IMG/VR virus record: IMGVR_UViG_3300047560_000724
Span: 16,580-80,579 of that record
DNA length: 64,000 nt
Strand: one strand, 5' to 3'
From: a virus
The notes under the pieces: generated by a model
What the model was told of the DNA's origin: nothing
What the model saw: the letters and a program-made list of their open reading frames with translations, nothing else
Database searches by the model: none
Position numbers and translations under genes: made by a program
In this document: positions 32,541-40,467 of the stretch, one piece after another
How the letters are laid out: every line of letters starts with the position of its first letter
How positions within the stretch are numbered: position 1 is the stretch's first letter

Positions 32541-32656
32541 TGGTGTAGATGGTAGGATTCGAACCTACAAAGTCGCCCTGTGGGCTAGACCTGTTCCCTC
32601 CGCAACCAGTGGGGGCTGGCTTTGGAGGAGGTATACCATGTTCCACTCACATCTAC
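32541..32656 (-). ncRNA. tRNA-like RNA with extra hairpins (possible class II tRNA)
   Basis: The leftward RNA has a 7-bp acceptor helix (GTAGATG/CATCTAC), discriminator A, encoded CCA, and a perfect T-arm (GTAGG-TTCGAAT-CCTAC). Between these are a variable-arm hairpin (GCCC-ACA-GGGC inside GTC/GAC), a CCTCC/GGAGG helix where the anticodon stem should be, and inside it an extra hairpin GCCAG-CCCCCA-CTGGT. There is no normal D-arm or 7-base anticodon loop, so the anticodon cannot be read; CCA lies near the expected position. At 116 bases with CCA it is too long for an ordinary tRNA. Confidence 0.6.
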
Positions 32657-32662
32657 CTTTGT

Positions 32663-32691
32663 ATTATATATTCTTTTGGACTCAGTGTCAA
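32663..32691 (-). promoter_or_regulatory. Sigma70-type promoter
   Basis: Leftward TTGACA (32686-32691), 17-bp spacer, TATAAT (32663-32668), just upstream of the tRNA-like RNA and the leftward gene block. Confidence 0.87.
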
Positions 32692-32742
32692 CCTGAAATG
32701 GCAGAATATTTTTGGCTAATAATAATAGCACTAAATAACTTC

Positions 32743-33495
32743 ATGAAATATCCATCTCAAATAATGCCAGGTTTCTCAGAAAGTGTTGTCGATTTTTATA
32801 GAGATCGAAATGTAGAGCCACGGTTCAGCGGAATTTATGCTCAAGGTATAGACCGTTGGCTATTAGTTGACGGATACGATCCTTGGATGACTTTTGAAAC
32901 AGCCAAAATTTTATCATCAAAGTTGCCTGTACTTACATTCTTATTGCCTAATAATATTGGATCAATGACTAATCAAAATTGTATGAACTATTATATTTTT
33001 AAGAAGTTACATATCAATACAGGACGACAGACTCCTACCTTTACAAGGATCTGGGATCCTGCACAGATCAACTACTTAGGTGTTCCAGAAGATTTTAAAA
33101 ATGAACAAGGTCTTGCAATGTTAGAAAAGTTACAGGCGTTTGCTAATTTTGTTCATGTTGTAGTGTATGCTGCGTCATGGATGGATGCATCGAGCAACGT
33201 AGACAATACACAAGACATAGCAGAAAGATTTTTACCAGACGGCTGGTCTGACACTATGTTTTCAAATGTTGACCGTTCTCAAACTAAGAACGGAATGGCT
33301 ACTGAAATTAAAAAAATACTGTATAATTCTAATACAATTGAAGAAGCAGATTCTGCAATATACAATTTATGGTTAACTCAGTCTGCTGATATACCTTGGC
33401 AACGAAATGCCTACTATAAAATTCTAGGCCGTGATGTTCCACAAGCCCTTTCTAACTTACCAGGCACTGGTAAATTTACTTATTTCTCAGTATGA
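32743..33495 (+). CDS. Unknown protein paired with PP-loop ATPase
   Basis: The frame opens at 32638 inside the tRNA-like RNA and promoter, so the ATG at 32743 (MKYPSQIMPGFSESVVDFYR) is the likelier start; 250 residues. Soluble, aromatic-rich, with stretches such as SGIYAQGIDRWLLVDGYDPW and VHVVVYAASWMDAS suggesting an alpha/beta fold. No catalytic motif identified. It overlaps the PP-loop gene by ATGA, so the two products probably work together. Possibly a substrate-binding or acyl-acceptor partner (inference). Confidence 0.65.
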   Translation: MKYPSQIMPGFSESVVDFYRDRNVEPRFSGIYAQGIDRWLLVDGYDPWMTFETAKILSSKLPVLTFLLPNNIGSMTNQNCMNYYIFKKLHINTGRQTPTFTRIWDPAQINYLGVPEDFKNEQGLAMLEKLQAFANFVHVVVYAASWMDASSNVDNTQDIAERFLPDGWSDTMFSNVDRSQTKNGMATEIKKILYNSNTIEEADSAIYNLWLTQSADIPWQRNAYYKILGRDVPQALSNLPGTGKFTYFSV

Positions 33496-34739
33496 TTGAT
33501 ATTAACGACACAATTTATTGGCACAACATTAGCCTTAACATCGATACCGCAGATATATGGAGTAGTATTAGAGAACAAGCAAGTCCTGCTGGTCAGTTTT
33601 ACATAGATATTAGTAAACGAATTAACCCTGGTAGGTTTGTTACTCGTAACGGCGAATGGAGTTTACCTTGGAAACAAGAACTACTGCCAGGATATGAGAT
33701 GCCTGTTTACAACCCTAACTATTCTAAATCGTTTGATCAAGTGACTAATGAACGGGCAATAGAGATTAAGCAACGAATTACACATGGTGAGAAGTTTGCT
33801 GTAATGTTTAGCGGCGGCATTGACAGTACAGTTATAATGGCTGCACTGATTAAAAATCTAACAGTCGAAGAATTAAAATCAATTACTGTTTGTTGTAGTG
33901 TACACACTATGTTAGAAAACCCTACTTTCTTTGAAAAGTTTATTCACGGAAAGTTTGACACAATTGATTCGAGAACTATCAAGTATGACGACTTGATTGA
34001 AAGAGGATTTACTCCTATCACAGCAGACGAAGGTGATTGTATCTTTGGAACCATGTTTGGATTAAACATGTATAACAACTTTGAAGTGCTTATCAAAGAT
34101 TTTTCACCTGATGCAAAAGCAAATTTAAGAAAAATTAAGTTTGATGTAGCTAATCCAGATGTACATTACAGTAGGTATAAAGATCTTATCATAAAACATT
34201 TTGGTATAACAACTGATCCAGACTTTGGTCGTTTATTCTACGAGAAGTGTGTTAAGAATGTAGAAACAGCAAGTGTTCCAATTAATAGCTTGCATGATTT
34301 CTTTTGGTGGCTAATTTTTAATATCAAGTATTTGAACTGTGCTGTTAGAGGTGCATTGTATTTTAATGATAGAATTGATTGGCAAGTGTGCATGAATCGG
34401 ATTGTTAACTGGTTCGGGCATCCGGAATACCAACGATGGTCCATGGCTAATAACAACAATGGTCAGAAGATTAGGAAAACACAGTCAACTTACAAGTGGG
34501 CCGCTAGAGAATACATTTACGATTTAGATAAAAACGATTGGTATAAGTTTTTTAAAATTAAATTAGAATCGCTGTATCTAGTAGTTAATCAACAGCCGAG
34601 ACTATTAGATCTCGAAGCAAGTAAGCGTCCTAATTTTAGAGCAGGACTAACTAAAAATTACAAAATGCTCTACTTGCAAGACCAAGAAACACAAGATTTC
34701 TTTAAACATCACCTTGCAAACTACCAACAAGACTGGTAA
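33492..34739 (+). CDS. PP-loop ATPase (asparagine-synthetase C-domain-like) 1
   Basis: A 415-residue protein with the PP-loop FSGGIDSTVIMAAL at residues 107-113 and onward, as in the synthetase domain of asparagine synthetase and other N-type ATP pyrophosphatases. There is no N-terminal glutamine amidotransferase domain (no Cys2). Such enzymes adenylate a carboxylate and form an amide or beta-lactam ring, or thiolate a base. The C-terminal half is helical with many aromatic residues. Closest relatives in the window are 54763-55818 and 60765-61790. Substrate unknown. Confidence 0.82.
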   Translation: MIDINDTIYWHNISLNIDTADIWSSIREQASPAGQFYIDISKRINPGRFVTRNGEWSLPWKQELLPGYEMPVYNPNYSKSFDQVTNERAIEIKQRITHGEKFAVMFSGGIDSTVIMAALIKNLTVEELKSITVCCSVHTMLENPTFFEKFIHGKFDTIDSRTIKYDDLIERGFTPITADEGDCIFGTMFGLNMYNNFEVLIKDFSPDAKANLRKIKFDVANPDVHYSRYKDLIIKHFGITTDPDFGRLFYEKCVKNVETASVPINSLHDFFWWLIFNIKYLNCAVRGALYFNDRIDWQVCMNRIVNWFGHPEYQRWSMANNNNGQKIRKTQSTYKWAAREYIYDLDKNDWYKFFKIKLESLYLVVNQQPRLLDLEASKRPNFRAGLTKNYKMLYLQDQETQDFFKHHLANYQQDW

Positions 34740-34762
34740 GTTAGCCCAAAATCTCCTAACAA

Positions 34763-34769
34763 ATAAATA
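34763..34769 (+). promoter_or_regulatory. Late-promoter-like ATAAATA motif
   Basis: AATAAATACT on the + strand, 51 bases before the DctP-like start; probably drives that gene, which has its own terminator. Confidence 0.5.
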
Positions 34770-34819
34770 CTAGAGCAAGGAAAAACCCTTGCTAAATTCA
34801 TTTAAATGGAGAATTAAAC

Positions 34820-35767
34820 ATGGAAAAAAGACATGTAAAGTGGGTCATTGCCCATGAACCAATTGGTTTATTTTTAAAAGTTGCAGAGCGTTTTGCTAAA
34901 GAAGTTAATGAGCAAACTAACGGTATGTTCGATATCGAAGTTCTTTCATTATCAGACTATAGTGAAAAATACAATGGCGGCAAGCGAGTTACGAAGAACG
35001 ATTTGATGGACCTAATAAATACCGGTGCTATCGAAATGAGTCATATCTACACAACTTGGTTAGCTGACTATAACAAAGATCTACACGCATTAGATCTACC
35101 TTTCTTATTCCAAGATCACGATCATGCTGATCGCGTTCTAGAAGGCGAGATTGGTGCTGAGTTACTTGCAGGTGTTTCTAAACAAAGTAACATTAAAGCT
35201 ATGAGTTTCACATACTCAGGCGGTTACCGTGTTGTTCCTGCTAACTTTGAAGCAGACACAGTAGAAGCATGGGCTGGCAAGAAAGTTCGTACAAGCCGCA
35301 GTCCAGTTGCTGTTGATACATTCAAGCTATTAGGCGCACAACCTTTTGAAGGTATTGCACTTGAAGAAATGAATGAAGCAGCAGACGCAGGTATTATCGA
35401 AGCTGGTGAATCCACTTATGTTCGTGTGTTCCCTCTAGATCAATACAAGAGCTTCGAAGTTGTTAACGATACAGCACACAGTCTGTTCCTAACTTCAATC
35501 ATTGTTAATCAAGACTTCTTTAAACAATTTGATGCTGAAGTACAAGAAATCTTATCAACAGCTGCATTCAATGCTGCTCGTGCAGAGCGCCGTGAATCAG
35601 TTGCCGACATTCCAAACATTCTAGCACAATGCGAAGAAAAGGGTGTTAAAGTTATTAAGATGGATTCAGCAGAAGAAGCAAAGTTCAAGTCAGTTACTTC
35701 TAAAGTATATGACATGTACGCAGACTACTTCACTCCTGGTCTAGTACAAAAGATTCAGTTACACTAA
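34820..35767 (+). CDS. TRAP-transporter DctP-type substrate-binding protein without signal peptide
   Basis: A 315-residue protein of the DctP/TRAP solute-binding family: LFLKVAERFAKEVNEQTNGM near the start, EMSHIYTTWLADYNKDLHAL, DLPFLFQDHDHADRVL, then WAGKKVRTSRSPVAVDTFKL with the family arginine, and the C-terminal helix YFTPGLVQKIQ. The protein starts MEKRHVKWVIAHEP: no signal peptide or lipobox is present, so it should remain in the cytoplasm or be packed in the virion. SD GGAG precedes the ATG. Strong codon-regular sequence and a terminator imply high expression. May be a repurposed virion or tail protein (inference). Confidence 0.88.
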   Translation: MEKRHVKWVIAHEPIGLFLKVAERFAKEVNEQTNGMFDIEVLSLSDYSEKYNGGKRVTKNDLMDLINTGAIEMSHIYTTWLADYNKDLHALDLPFLFQDHDHADRVLEGEIGAELLAGVSKQSNIKAMSFTYSGGYRVVPANFEADTVEAWAGKKVRTSRSPVAVDTFKLLGAQPFEGIALEEMNEAADAGIIEAGESTYVRVFPLDQYKSFEVVNDTAHSLFLTSIIVNQDFFKQFDAEVQEILSTAAFNAARAERRESVADIPNILAQCEEKGVKVIKMDSAEEAKFKSVTSKVYDMYADYFTPGLVQKIQLH

Positions 35768-35784
35768 TCTTTACTAGTCAAAAT

Positions 35785-35810
35785 AAAAGGGCTCTTAGGA
35801 GCCCTTTTTT
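35785..35810 (+). terminator. Rho-independent terminator, probably bidirectional
   Basis: AAAAGGGCTC-TTAG-GAGCCCTTTTTT between the convergent DctP-like and TctC-like genes. Confidence 0.9.
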
Positions 35811-35822
35811 ATTTGTTAAACT

Positions 35823-36740
35823 TTATTTGTTATCTAATTTAACTTTTGATGCAAGTGTTTTCCAGTAGCTAGTATGGAAGGCGAAGAATTTATCTAGCCC
35901 GTCATATGTAACTGTTTGCGGCTCGCAATAGTCAACAGCGTATGCAGCTCGAACAGCATCGGACTTTGCAGCCATAGCAAAGATTTCATGGAACTCTTTA
36001 CGCTTACTTGCTTCAGTCTTTACTGGAATTAGCATATGATGACCGACATTCATGTCAGCAAAGCTCTTATCGAATCCTTGCTTAACTAATGGTTGATATC
36101 CGTTAACAACTTTAGAGCCGGTAATACCTAATACAGTAACCTTACGATCTGATTTAGTATTCTCTTTGCTCCATTGTTCAGCTTCACTAATAAAGCCAAT
36201 GTGGAAATCAGTTTGACCTGAGATCATGCTTAACATTGAATCGTTTGTACTCTTAAAAGGTACAATGTTCATATTAGGATACTTTGATTGAAGTTCAATC
36301 GCGGCCAAGTGTGTTGTAACACCTAAGCCAGAAATGCCTACGCTAACCTTTGCATCACTCTTAACATCCTTCCATGACTTGTATTTTGTACTAGTCACAG
36401 CCATCGGTGCCATACAGTGAACATATTGCTCTTGGTATTGTGTCAAGTCATAACTTTCATTAGGATAAACTACTGGTCGTACAAAGAATGCAGTGCTATG
36501 TGCTAGTATACTGTTTGATTCTTTTAGTACATGGTTGGCTGCAATGGCACCGCCTGCACCCGGTTTGGTATCAAAAACAAAATTATATTTGTCTTGAATC
36601 TTGTTTGCTTCATTAGCAATAGTACGATGGTAATTTGCTACAGAGTCACCAGGGCCCCATGCGTAATAAATTACGATGTTTTCTTTAGCGATTGCTGTAA
36701 GACTTAATGTTGTTAGCAATGTTGCTAATAATTTTTTCAT
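35823..36740 (-). CDS. TctC/Bug-family periplasmic substrate-binding protein
   Basis: A 305-residue protein with signal peptide MKKLLATLLTTLSLTAIAKE and the Bug/TctC fold: YYAWGPGDSVANYHRTIANE (the first motif, related to Bug proteins' PPGGxxD region), TKPGAGGAIAANHVLKE (conserved GAGG), the KSWKDVKS and KVSVGISGLGVTTHLAAIEL segments, and YVDYCEPQ near the end. These proteins bind carboxylates for tripartite tricarboxylate transporters and are hugely expanded in Burkholderiales. No TctA/TctB is here, so it may feed a host transporter. Convergent with the DctP-like gene. Confidence 0.88.
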   Translation of the reverse strand: MKKLLATLLTTLSLTAIAKENIVIYYAWGPGDSVANYHRTIANEANKIQDKYNFVFDTKPGAGGAIAANHVLKESNSILAHSTAFFVRPVVYPNESYDLTQYQEQYVHCMAPMAVTSTKYKSWKDVKSDAKVSVGISGLGVTTHLAAIELQSKYPNMNIVPFKSTNDSMLSMISGQTDFHIGFISEAEQWSKENTKSDRKVTVLGITGSKVVNGYQPLVKQGFDKSFADMNVGHHMLIPVKTEASKRKEFHEIFAMAAKSDAVRAAYAVDYCEPQTVTYDGLDKFFAFHTSYWKTLASKVKLDNK

Positions 36741-36979
36741 GCTGATACTTCCTCTTCTTTAATTTCTTTTCCTGCATCAATTCTATTCCAAGCCCGTTCG
36801 TGGAAGTAGTAAAGGATACTGTTAACGACTAAAGCAAAGCTAACAACGCCTAGCCCTACCGCCCAAGATCCTGATGCTAACCAACCTCCAATGAAGTTTG
36901 TAATTGTAACAAGGATACGCCAAGTAACTACCTTACCTAGACTACGCATTGCTTTTTCGTAAAATTTTGTATTAATCAT
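36737..36979 (-). CDS. DUF2061-like membrane protein
   Basis: Start at ATG 36979 (MINTKFYEKAMRSL), preceded by GGAG; 80 residues with two membrane helices. The motif TWRILVTITNFIGGWLASGS, then NSILYYFHERAWNRI, is the DUF2061 pattern (TWRxxAxxxTxxIxxxxTGS...YYxHERxW). Function unknown in any organism, to my knowledge. It overlaps the TctC-like gene, suggesting co-expression with this periplasmic protein. Confidence 0.82.
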   Translation of the reverse strand: MINTKFYEKAMRSLGKVVTWRILVTITNFIGGWLASGSWAVGLGVVSFALVVNSILYYFHERAWNRIDAGKEIKEEEVSA

Positions 36980-37035
36980 TTTTTCTCCGAATACAGATTG
37001 CATTTTACTTATCATCCGTAGAAATACTAGTCAAG

Positions 37036-37060
37036 AAAATAGGCCCCGAAGGGCCTATTT
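37036..37060 (-). terminator. Rho-independent terminator
   Basis: Leftward AAATAGGCCC-TTCG-GGGCCTATTTT right after the kinase stop. Confidence 0.85.
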
Positions 37061-37523
37061 ACTGTGCGTACCAAATTTGGCTAAAGCCTTCATCTAAGGT
37101 CGGTTCTTCCCATCCGTCAATCATTTGATCTACAACATATTTTGGAATATGCTTACCAGGACGACCTGACAACCTTACATCTAACTCATCGCGATTCGGT
37201 GTACGGAATACAATAGCAATGTGTTCGTAATCCGGCAAGGTATTAAACTTTCGGGTACGACTCGCGATAGTGGTACTAGTCTGATCCCAGATTAAATCCA
37301 AATTGTTTGCTTGACAAATTAATGCTTGATTAACCATTAACTTAACTGCAATTGGCATATAATCTTTAAATACTTCGGAATAAGTTTTACCTTGTTCCTT
37401 AGCATAGGCTTCTACAAACGAATCTGTACAGACTACAGGCATATCCTTAGCCCAATCTTGATTAGAAATCCAGGTGCTTTTTCCAGCACCCGGAACTCCT
37501 ACTAGTTGATAACACTTTGGCAT
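37059..37523 (-). CDS. P-loop kinase (T4 Pnk kinase-domain-like)
   Basis: A 154-residue P-loop protein: Walker A GVPGAGKST at about residues 9-17, D at about 86 in DLIWDQTSTTIASRTRK (the T4 polynucleotide-kinase-type base/lid region), and FRTPNRDELDVRLSGRPGKH followed by IPKYVVDQM, typical of the AAA_33 / Pnk 5'-kinase family. It would phosphorylate 5'-OH RNA or DNA ends or a small molecule. There is no attached 3'-phosphatase domain. Downstream of two phosphatases in a leftward operon, all suited to end-processing or signalling. Confidence 0.85.
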   Translation of the reverse strand: MPKCYQLVGVPGAGKSTWISNQDWAKDMPVVCTDSFVEAYAKEQGKTYSEVFKDYMPIAVKLMVNQALICQANNLDLIWDQTSTTIASRTRKFNTLPDYEHIAIVFRTPNRDELDVRLSGRPGKHIPKYVVDQMIDGWEEPTLDEGFSQIWYAQ

Positions 37524-37531
37524 ACTACTCC

Positions 37532-38137
37532 TTACATCGTTGGGCCGTTGCCCGATCTGAAACCAACAACACCGCCTTCTTCGGCGATACGCTTTAACAC
37601 ATCTTCAAATAAGATAGGTGCAAAGTCCGGTGTTTGTTCCACACAAACGCAATGGTAGCGTGGATCAATTTCATCACCATATAACACTTCGCCGGTCTTG
37701 GCATCAACACCACGAGCTTTCATAACACGATTTGCGTGTAAGTGTCCGTGAATGTTAACACCAAAACGACCTAAGCTATCTGCGTGTACAGGAATATGGC
37801 TTAAGATCATTCCGTTCATAACATGGTATGCTCGTAATTCTCTAAAGTACTGCCTGTACTCGTCATCTCTAAAGATGTCGTGGTTACCACGAATTAAAAC
37901 CTTATCACCGTTCAAGCGATGTAACACTTTTAAGGCCTTGCGGTTAATAACAACATCGCCTAAATGGTAAACCTTGTCAGTAGGCTTGACTCTTTCGTTC
38001 CAAGCCCTGACCATAGCTTCGTCCATTTCGTCCGGGTCATCCCACGGCCTTAACTTTGTAAACCCGTCGTTCCGGGTGAAGCGACATACACCTGTGTGAC
38101 CAAAGTGCGTATCGCTAACTAAAAATACACTAGGCAT
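37532..38137 (-). CDS. Calcineurin-like metallophosphoesterase
   Basis: A 201-residue enzyme with motifs SDTHFGHTG (I), HLGDVVI (II), IRGNHDIF (III), LSHIPVH (IV) and NIHGHLHANRV (V). The short core without caps is typical of phage and bacterial YfcE/Mre11-like single-domain phosphoesterases. Overlaps the phosphatase gene by one base. Together with the kinase it forms a phosphate-handling triad. Confidence 0.92.
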   Translation of the reverse strand: MPSVFLVSDTHFGHTGVCRFTRNDGFTKLRPWDDPDEMDEAMVRAWNERVKPTDKVYHLGDVVINRKALKVLHRLNGDKVLIRGNHDIFRDDEYRQYFRELRAYHVMNGMILSHIPVHADSLGRFGVNIHGHLHANRVMKARGVDAKTGEVLYGDEIDPRYHCVCVEQTPDFAPILFEDVLKRIAEEGGVVGFRSGNGPTM

Positions 38138-38634
38138 TATATGTCTCCTTCATAGTTCTTTGGCACAATCAAACCACTGTCTAATTCAATGCCGTTAATC
38201 GTATGGGGCTCGTTTTCATCGTAAGTCCAACCGAGCACCTTCATCATTTTATGCTTGACCATCAAGTTAGGGCTACGAAAAACTTCAGTATCACGGAAGC
38301 CCATCATAACTCCAACCTCGCAGACTGCACCCGAACGGCACACACCTGCAACACAATGCACAACAACATTCATTCGTTGTTCCATTGCATGTTCTAGCAA
38401 TCGAACAAGTCTTTCGGCTTGCTCGTCTGTAACCTTAAAGTCGTCGCCCCACTTGTCGTCTTGTTCCAAATCCAAGAACTCAAACTGATGAGTTTCACGG
38501 AACTGATGCCTAGGAGTAGGGAACTCCATAGCAGGGTCAACTATTTGAATGAGCATACTGTTAATGCCCGCATCAATGTGATGGCCTTTTGGAATGTCAG
38601 CAAACGAGACATTTTGAATCCACGGGGTTAACAT
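38137..38634 (-). CDS. Protein-tyrosine/dual-specificity phosphatase
   Basis: A 165-residue protein with VVHCVAGVCRSGAVCE at about residues 93-108: the HCxxGxxRS signature of Cys-dependent phosphatases, with the P-loop C and R. DLEQDDKWGDDF upstream could carry the general acid Asp. Targets could be phosphoproteins, or RNA 5' ends as in baculovirus phosphatase; both fit the neighbouring kinase. A sigma70 promoter is directly upstream. Confidence 0.88.
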   Translation of the reverse strand: MLTPWIQNVSFADIPKGHHIDAGINSMLIQIVDPAMEFPTPRHQFRETHQFEFLDLEQDDKWGDDFKVTDEQAERLVRLLEHAMEQRMNVVVHCVAGVCRSGAVCEVGVMMGFRDTEVFRSPNLMVKHKMMKVLGWTYDENEPHTINGIELDSGLIVPKNYEGDI

Positions 38635-38657
38635 GTCGCTCTCCTTATTATTTGTAT

Positions 38658-38686
38658 ATTATAGCACAAAATTTTGGCTAAGTCAA
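38658..38686 (-). promoter_or_regulatory. Sigma70-type promoter
   Basis: Leftward TTGACT (38681-38686), 17-bp spacer, TATAAT (38658-38663); for the phosphatase-phosphoesterase-kinase operon. Confidence 0.85.
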
Positions 38687-38689
38687 TCT

Positions 38690-38716
38690 AAAAAAATAGG
38701 GCCCAAAGGCCCTATT
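38690..38716 (-). terminator. Rho-independent terminator
   Basis: Leftward AATAGGGCC-TTTG-GGCCCTATTTTTTT after the Ro60-like gene. Confidence 0.88.
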
Positions 38717-38743
38717 CAAACTGTGTTGTATTTCTACAACAGT

Positions 38744-40153
38744 TTACAGGTCGTAGCGTGGGACCATTACAGTCTTAAGCATAATACCTTCTGGAGTGAA
38801 CTGATCAAGATCAGCACTCAAAAGAGCTGTCATAATGCTTGGGCTGAACCCTGACACCAAAGCAGCTCCTGTCTTGTCTGCCTTAACAGGTACATTGTCT
38901 GAACTGTTTAGGTTCCAGAAAACAATCTGTGGCATTGCATAGCCAGCGGCTTCGAACTTGCGTTCGATCATTTCCATTGCGCTATCGTCGTAACGGGCGC
39001 ATTGGTTGAATTGCATGTCTGACAAGATTAGTAGCATAGCTGGCATATCGCTAGCAGGAACATTTCCCTTAACTGCTGTGCTTAGGATCTTATCCATAGC
39101 GGCATGCAGGTTAGTACTCATTTCCCAGTTGCTACGAGACATTTGGTCAACCTTTTCAACAATGTTACCCTTTAGAGTAACAAGTTGTGGCTTGCTTGAG
39201 AAAGTCAAGAATGTGTCCTTGAACGCACCCTTGTTCTTGTCTGCAAGGTACAAGCCTAGGCTTACGGCTACATCAAGACAACGAACACTAGTGTCACGAC
39301 CTGCTGGGCAAGTCATAGAACCAGATACATCAACTAGAGGTAGGATACTTGCGTTGCCTACATAGTTTGGCAGAGCATCCCATTGTGCGATCACATGGTT
39401 AGTCTCTGTCTTGTCCAAAGTCTTGTAGCCGTGTGCGATGCCCTTTAGGACATCATGTGGGAAGATTGCGTTGGCGTTAACCTTAACAGTCTTATCCCCT
39501 GCCACCAACTTGGCCACATACTCTGCAAACGCAGGTGTGTGACGGTTGAATGCCTTCTTGTATTGGCGAGCCGCTACAGAAGGAACATGGCTAAAGTTGA
39601 TGTTATCCCAATCTCCTGCACACATTTGGGTTTCAACAACCTTTGTAAGTGCCACAAGGCTCTTACGGTATTGCTTTGGAGTCATGCCAAAGAAGGCACG
39701 GATCTCAGCGGCAATCTGACCCTTACGAGGAGTCCACTTTGCAGCCAAACCGTTCTTAGCACGAAGGGCATCGCCCAACATGGTATAAGCGGCTGACTTC
39801 AGAACTGGGTCTGAGAAGACAAAGATGTCATCCCAACGACCAACTTCTGGAACCTTGCGAAGCAAAGCCAAAGCGGCGTCTGGGTCACGCTTTTCTAGAT
39901 GAACTAGAATGTCGCGGAACAGTTGACGCTCACCTGCACCACCACGGACATCTCGTGCCCATTGTGCAATGCGAAGTGCAACATCAGAGTTTTCCACATA
40001 GGCTGCAGTGAAGTCAGCCTTAATATCCTTACCACGGCTTGCGCCGATCTTGTAGAACAAGTCAACACACGCCTTAGCTGTGGACTTACGAGCCTTCATG
40101 CCATTGGCAGTACGGGCTTCTTGATTTGCGATTGCGTTTACAAATGCGTTCAT
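38744..40153 (-). CDS. Ro60-like protein: TROVE/DUF2828 HEAT-repeat + vWA domain
   Basis: A 469-residue protein. Residues about 1-265 are helical and repeat-like (DVRGGAGERQLFRDILVHLE, RKVPEVGRWDDIFVF), as in the HEAT ring of TROVE and DUF2828 proteins. Residues about 275-469 form a von Willebrand A domain with a MIDAS motif (LVDVSGSMTCP) and LLILSDMQFNQ. Ro60 (TROVE-vWA) binds misfolded RNAs and Y RNAs and, in bacteria, tethers Y RNA to PNPase or assists rRNA and tRNA processing. DUF2828 is a related family common in T4-like phages. Three structured RNAs lie just upstream, one in its 5' UTR; GAGG precedes the ATG. Confidence 0.85.
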   Translation of the reverse strand: MNAFVNAIANQEARTANGMKARKSTAKACVDLFYKIGASRGKDIKADFTAAYVENSDVALRIAQWARDVRGGAGERQLFRDILVHLEKRDPDAALALLRKVPEVGRWDDIFVFSDPVLKSAAYTMLGDALRAKNGLAAKWTPRKGQIAAEIRAFFGMTPKQYRKSLVALTKVVETQMCAGDWDNINFSHVPSVAARQYKKAFNRHTPAFAEYVAKLVAGDKTVKVNANAIFPHDVLKGIAHGYKTLDKTETNHVIAQWDALPNYVGNASILPLVDVSGSMTCPAGRDTSVRCLDVAVSLGLYLADKNKGAFKDTFLTFSSKPQLVTLKGNIVEKVDQMSRSNWEMSTNLHAAMDKILSTAVKGNVPASDMPAMLLILSDMQFNQCARYDDSAMEMIERKFEAAGYAMPQIVFWNLNSSDNVPVKADKTGAALVSGFSPSIMTALLSADLDQFTPEGIMLKTVMVPRYDL

Positions 40154-40163
40154 TTTATTACCT

Positions 40164-40224
40164 CACAGAATGTATTGTTTTTCGATATGCTTGAAAATTG
40201 AAAGTTGCTGTTAACATTCTAAAA
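40164..40224 (-). ncRNA. Y-RNA-like element E, in 5' UTR of the Ro60-like gene
   Basis: Leftward RNA with helix AGAATGT (40214-40220) / ACATTCT (40167-40173), the conserved TTAACAGCAA after the 5' strand and CTGT at the 3' strand. The interior is short (CTTTCAATTTTC..) with no tRNA-like part. Only 4-10 bases after its 3' strand come GAGG and the ATG of the Ro60-like gene. The G-to-A / C-to-T double change against other copies keeps pairing. Confidence 0.75.
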
Positions 40225-40228
40225 TTCT

Positions 40229-40465
40229 AACAGGATGATTGTGCCAATTTGTTTATTATTCTGGTCTGACCAATTACGGCACTCAGACCCTAACAACAAT
40301 TCATGTTGTCTATCTTGTATTGTGTCTGTACAAGCATCATATTACGGATTCTCCGTACCTATCTATTCCTTCGGCGTCTATTTCTAGAAAGCATTTCTGC
40401 TTGTCCTCCGACCGCCTTCTATAGCTGTAGTCGTAGTAGTTTAAATTGCTGTAGTCATCCTATGA
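40229..40465 (-). ncRNA. Y-RNA-like element F (about 235 nt)
   Basis: Leftward RNA bounded by AGGATGA (40455-40461) / TCATCCT (40232-40238) with the conserved ACAGCAA and CTGTT. The interior has several clear hairpins: AAGCA-GAAA-TGCTT and TCTA-GAAA-TAGA (GNRA tetraloops), TACGGA-GAA-TCCGTA, and a D-arm-like GTCTGA..TCAGAC with a GTAATTGG loop. No ORF of note. Confidence 0.75.
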
Positions 40466-40467
40466 CT

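Noticed and set aside
34238-34459. Minus-strand 73-residue ORF inside the PP-loop gene
   Set aside because: Shadow of the coding strand, no SD and no coupling.
33492-34739. Functional asparagine synthetase
   Set aside because: Only the ATPase domain type is present, without the N-terminal Cys amidotransferase domain, so asparagine synthesis from glutamine is not supported.
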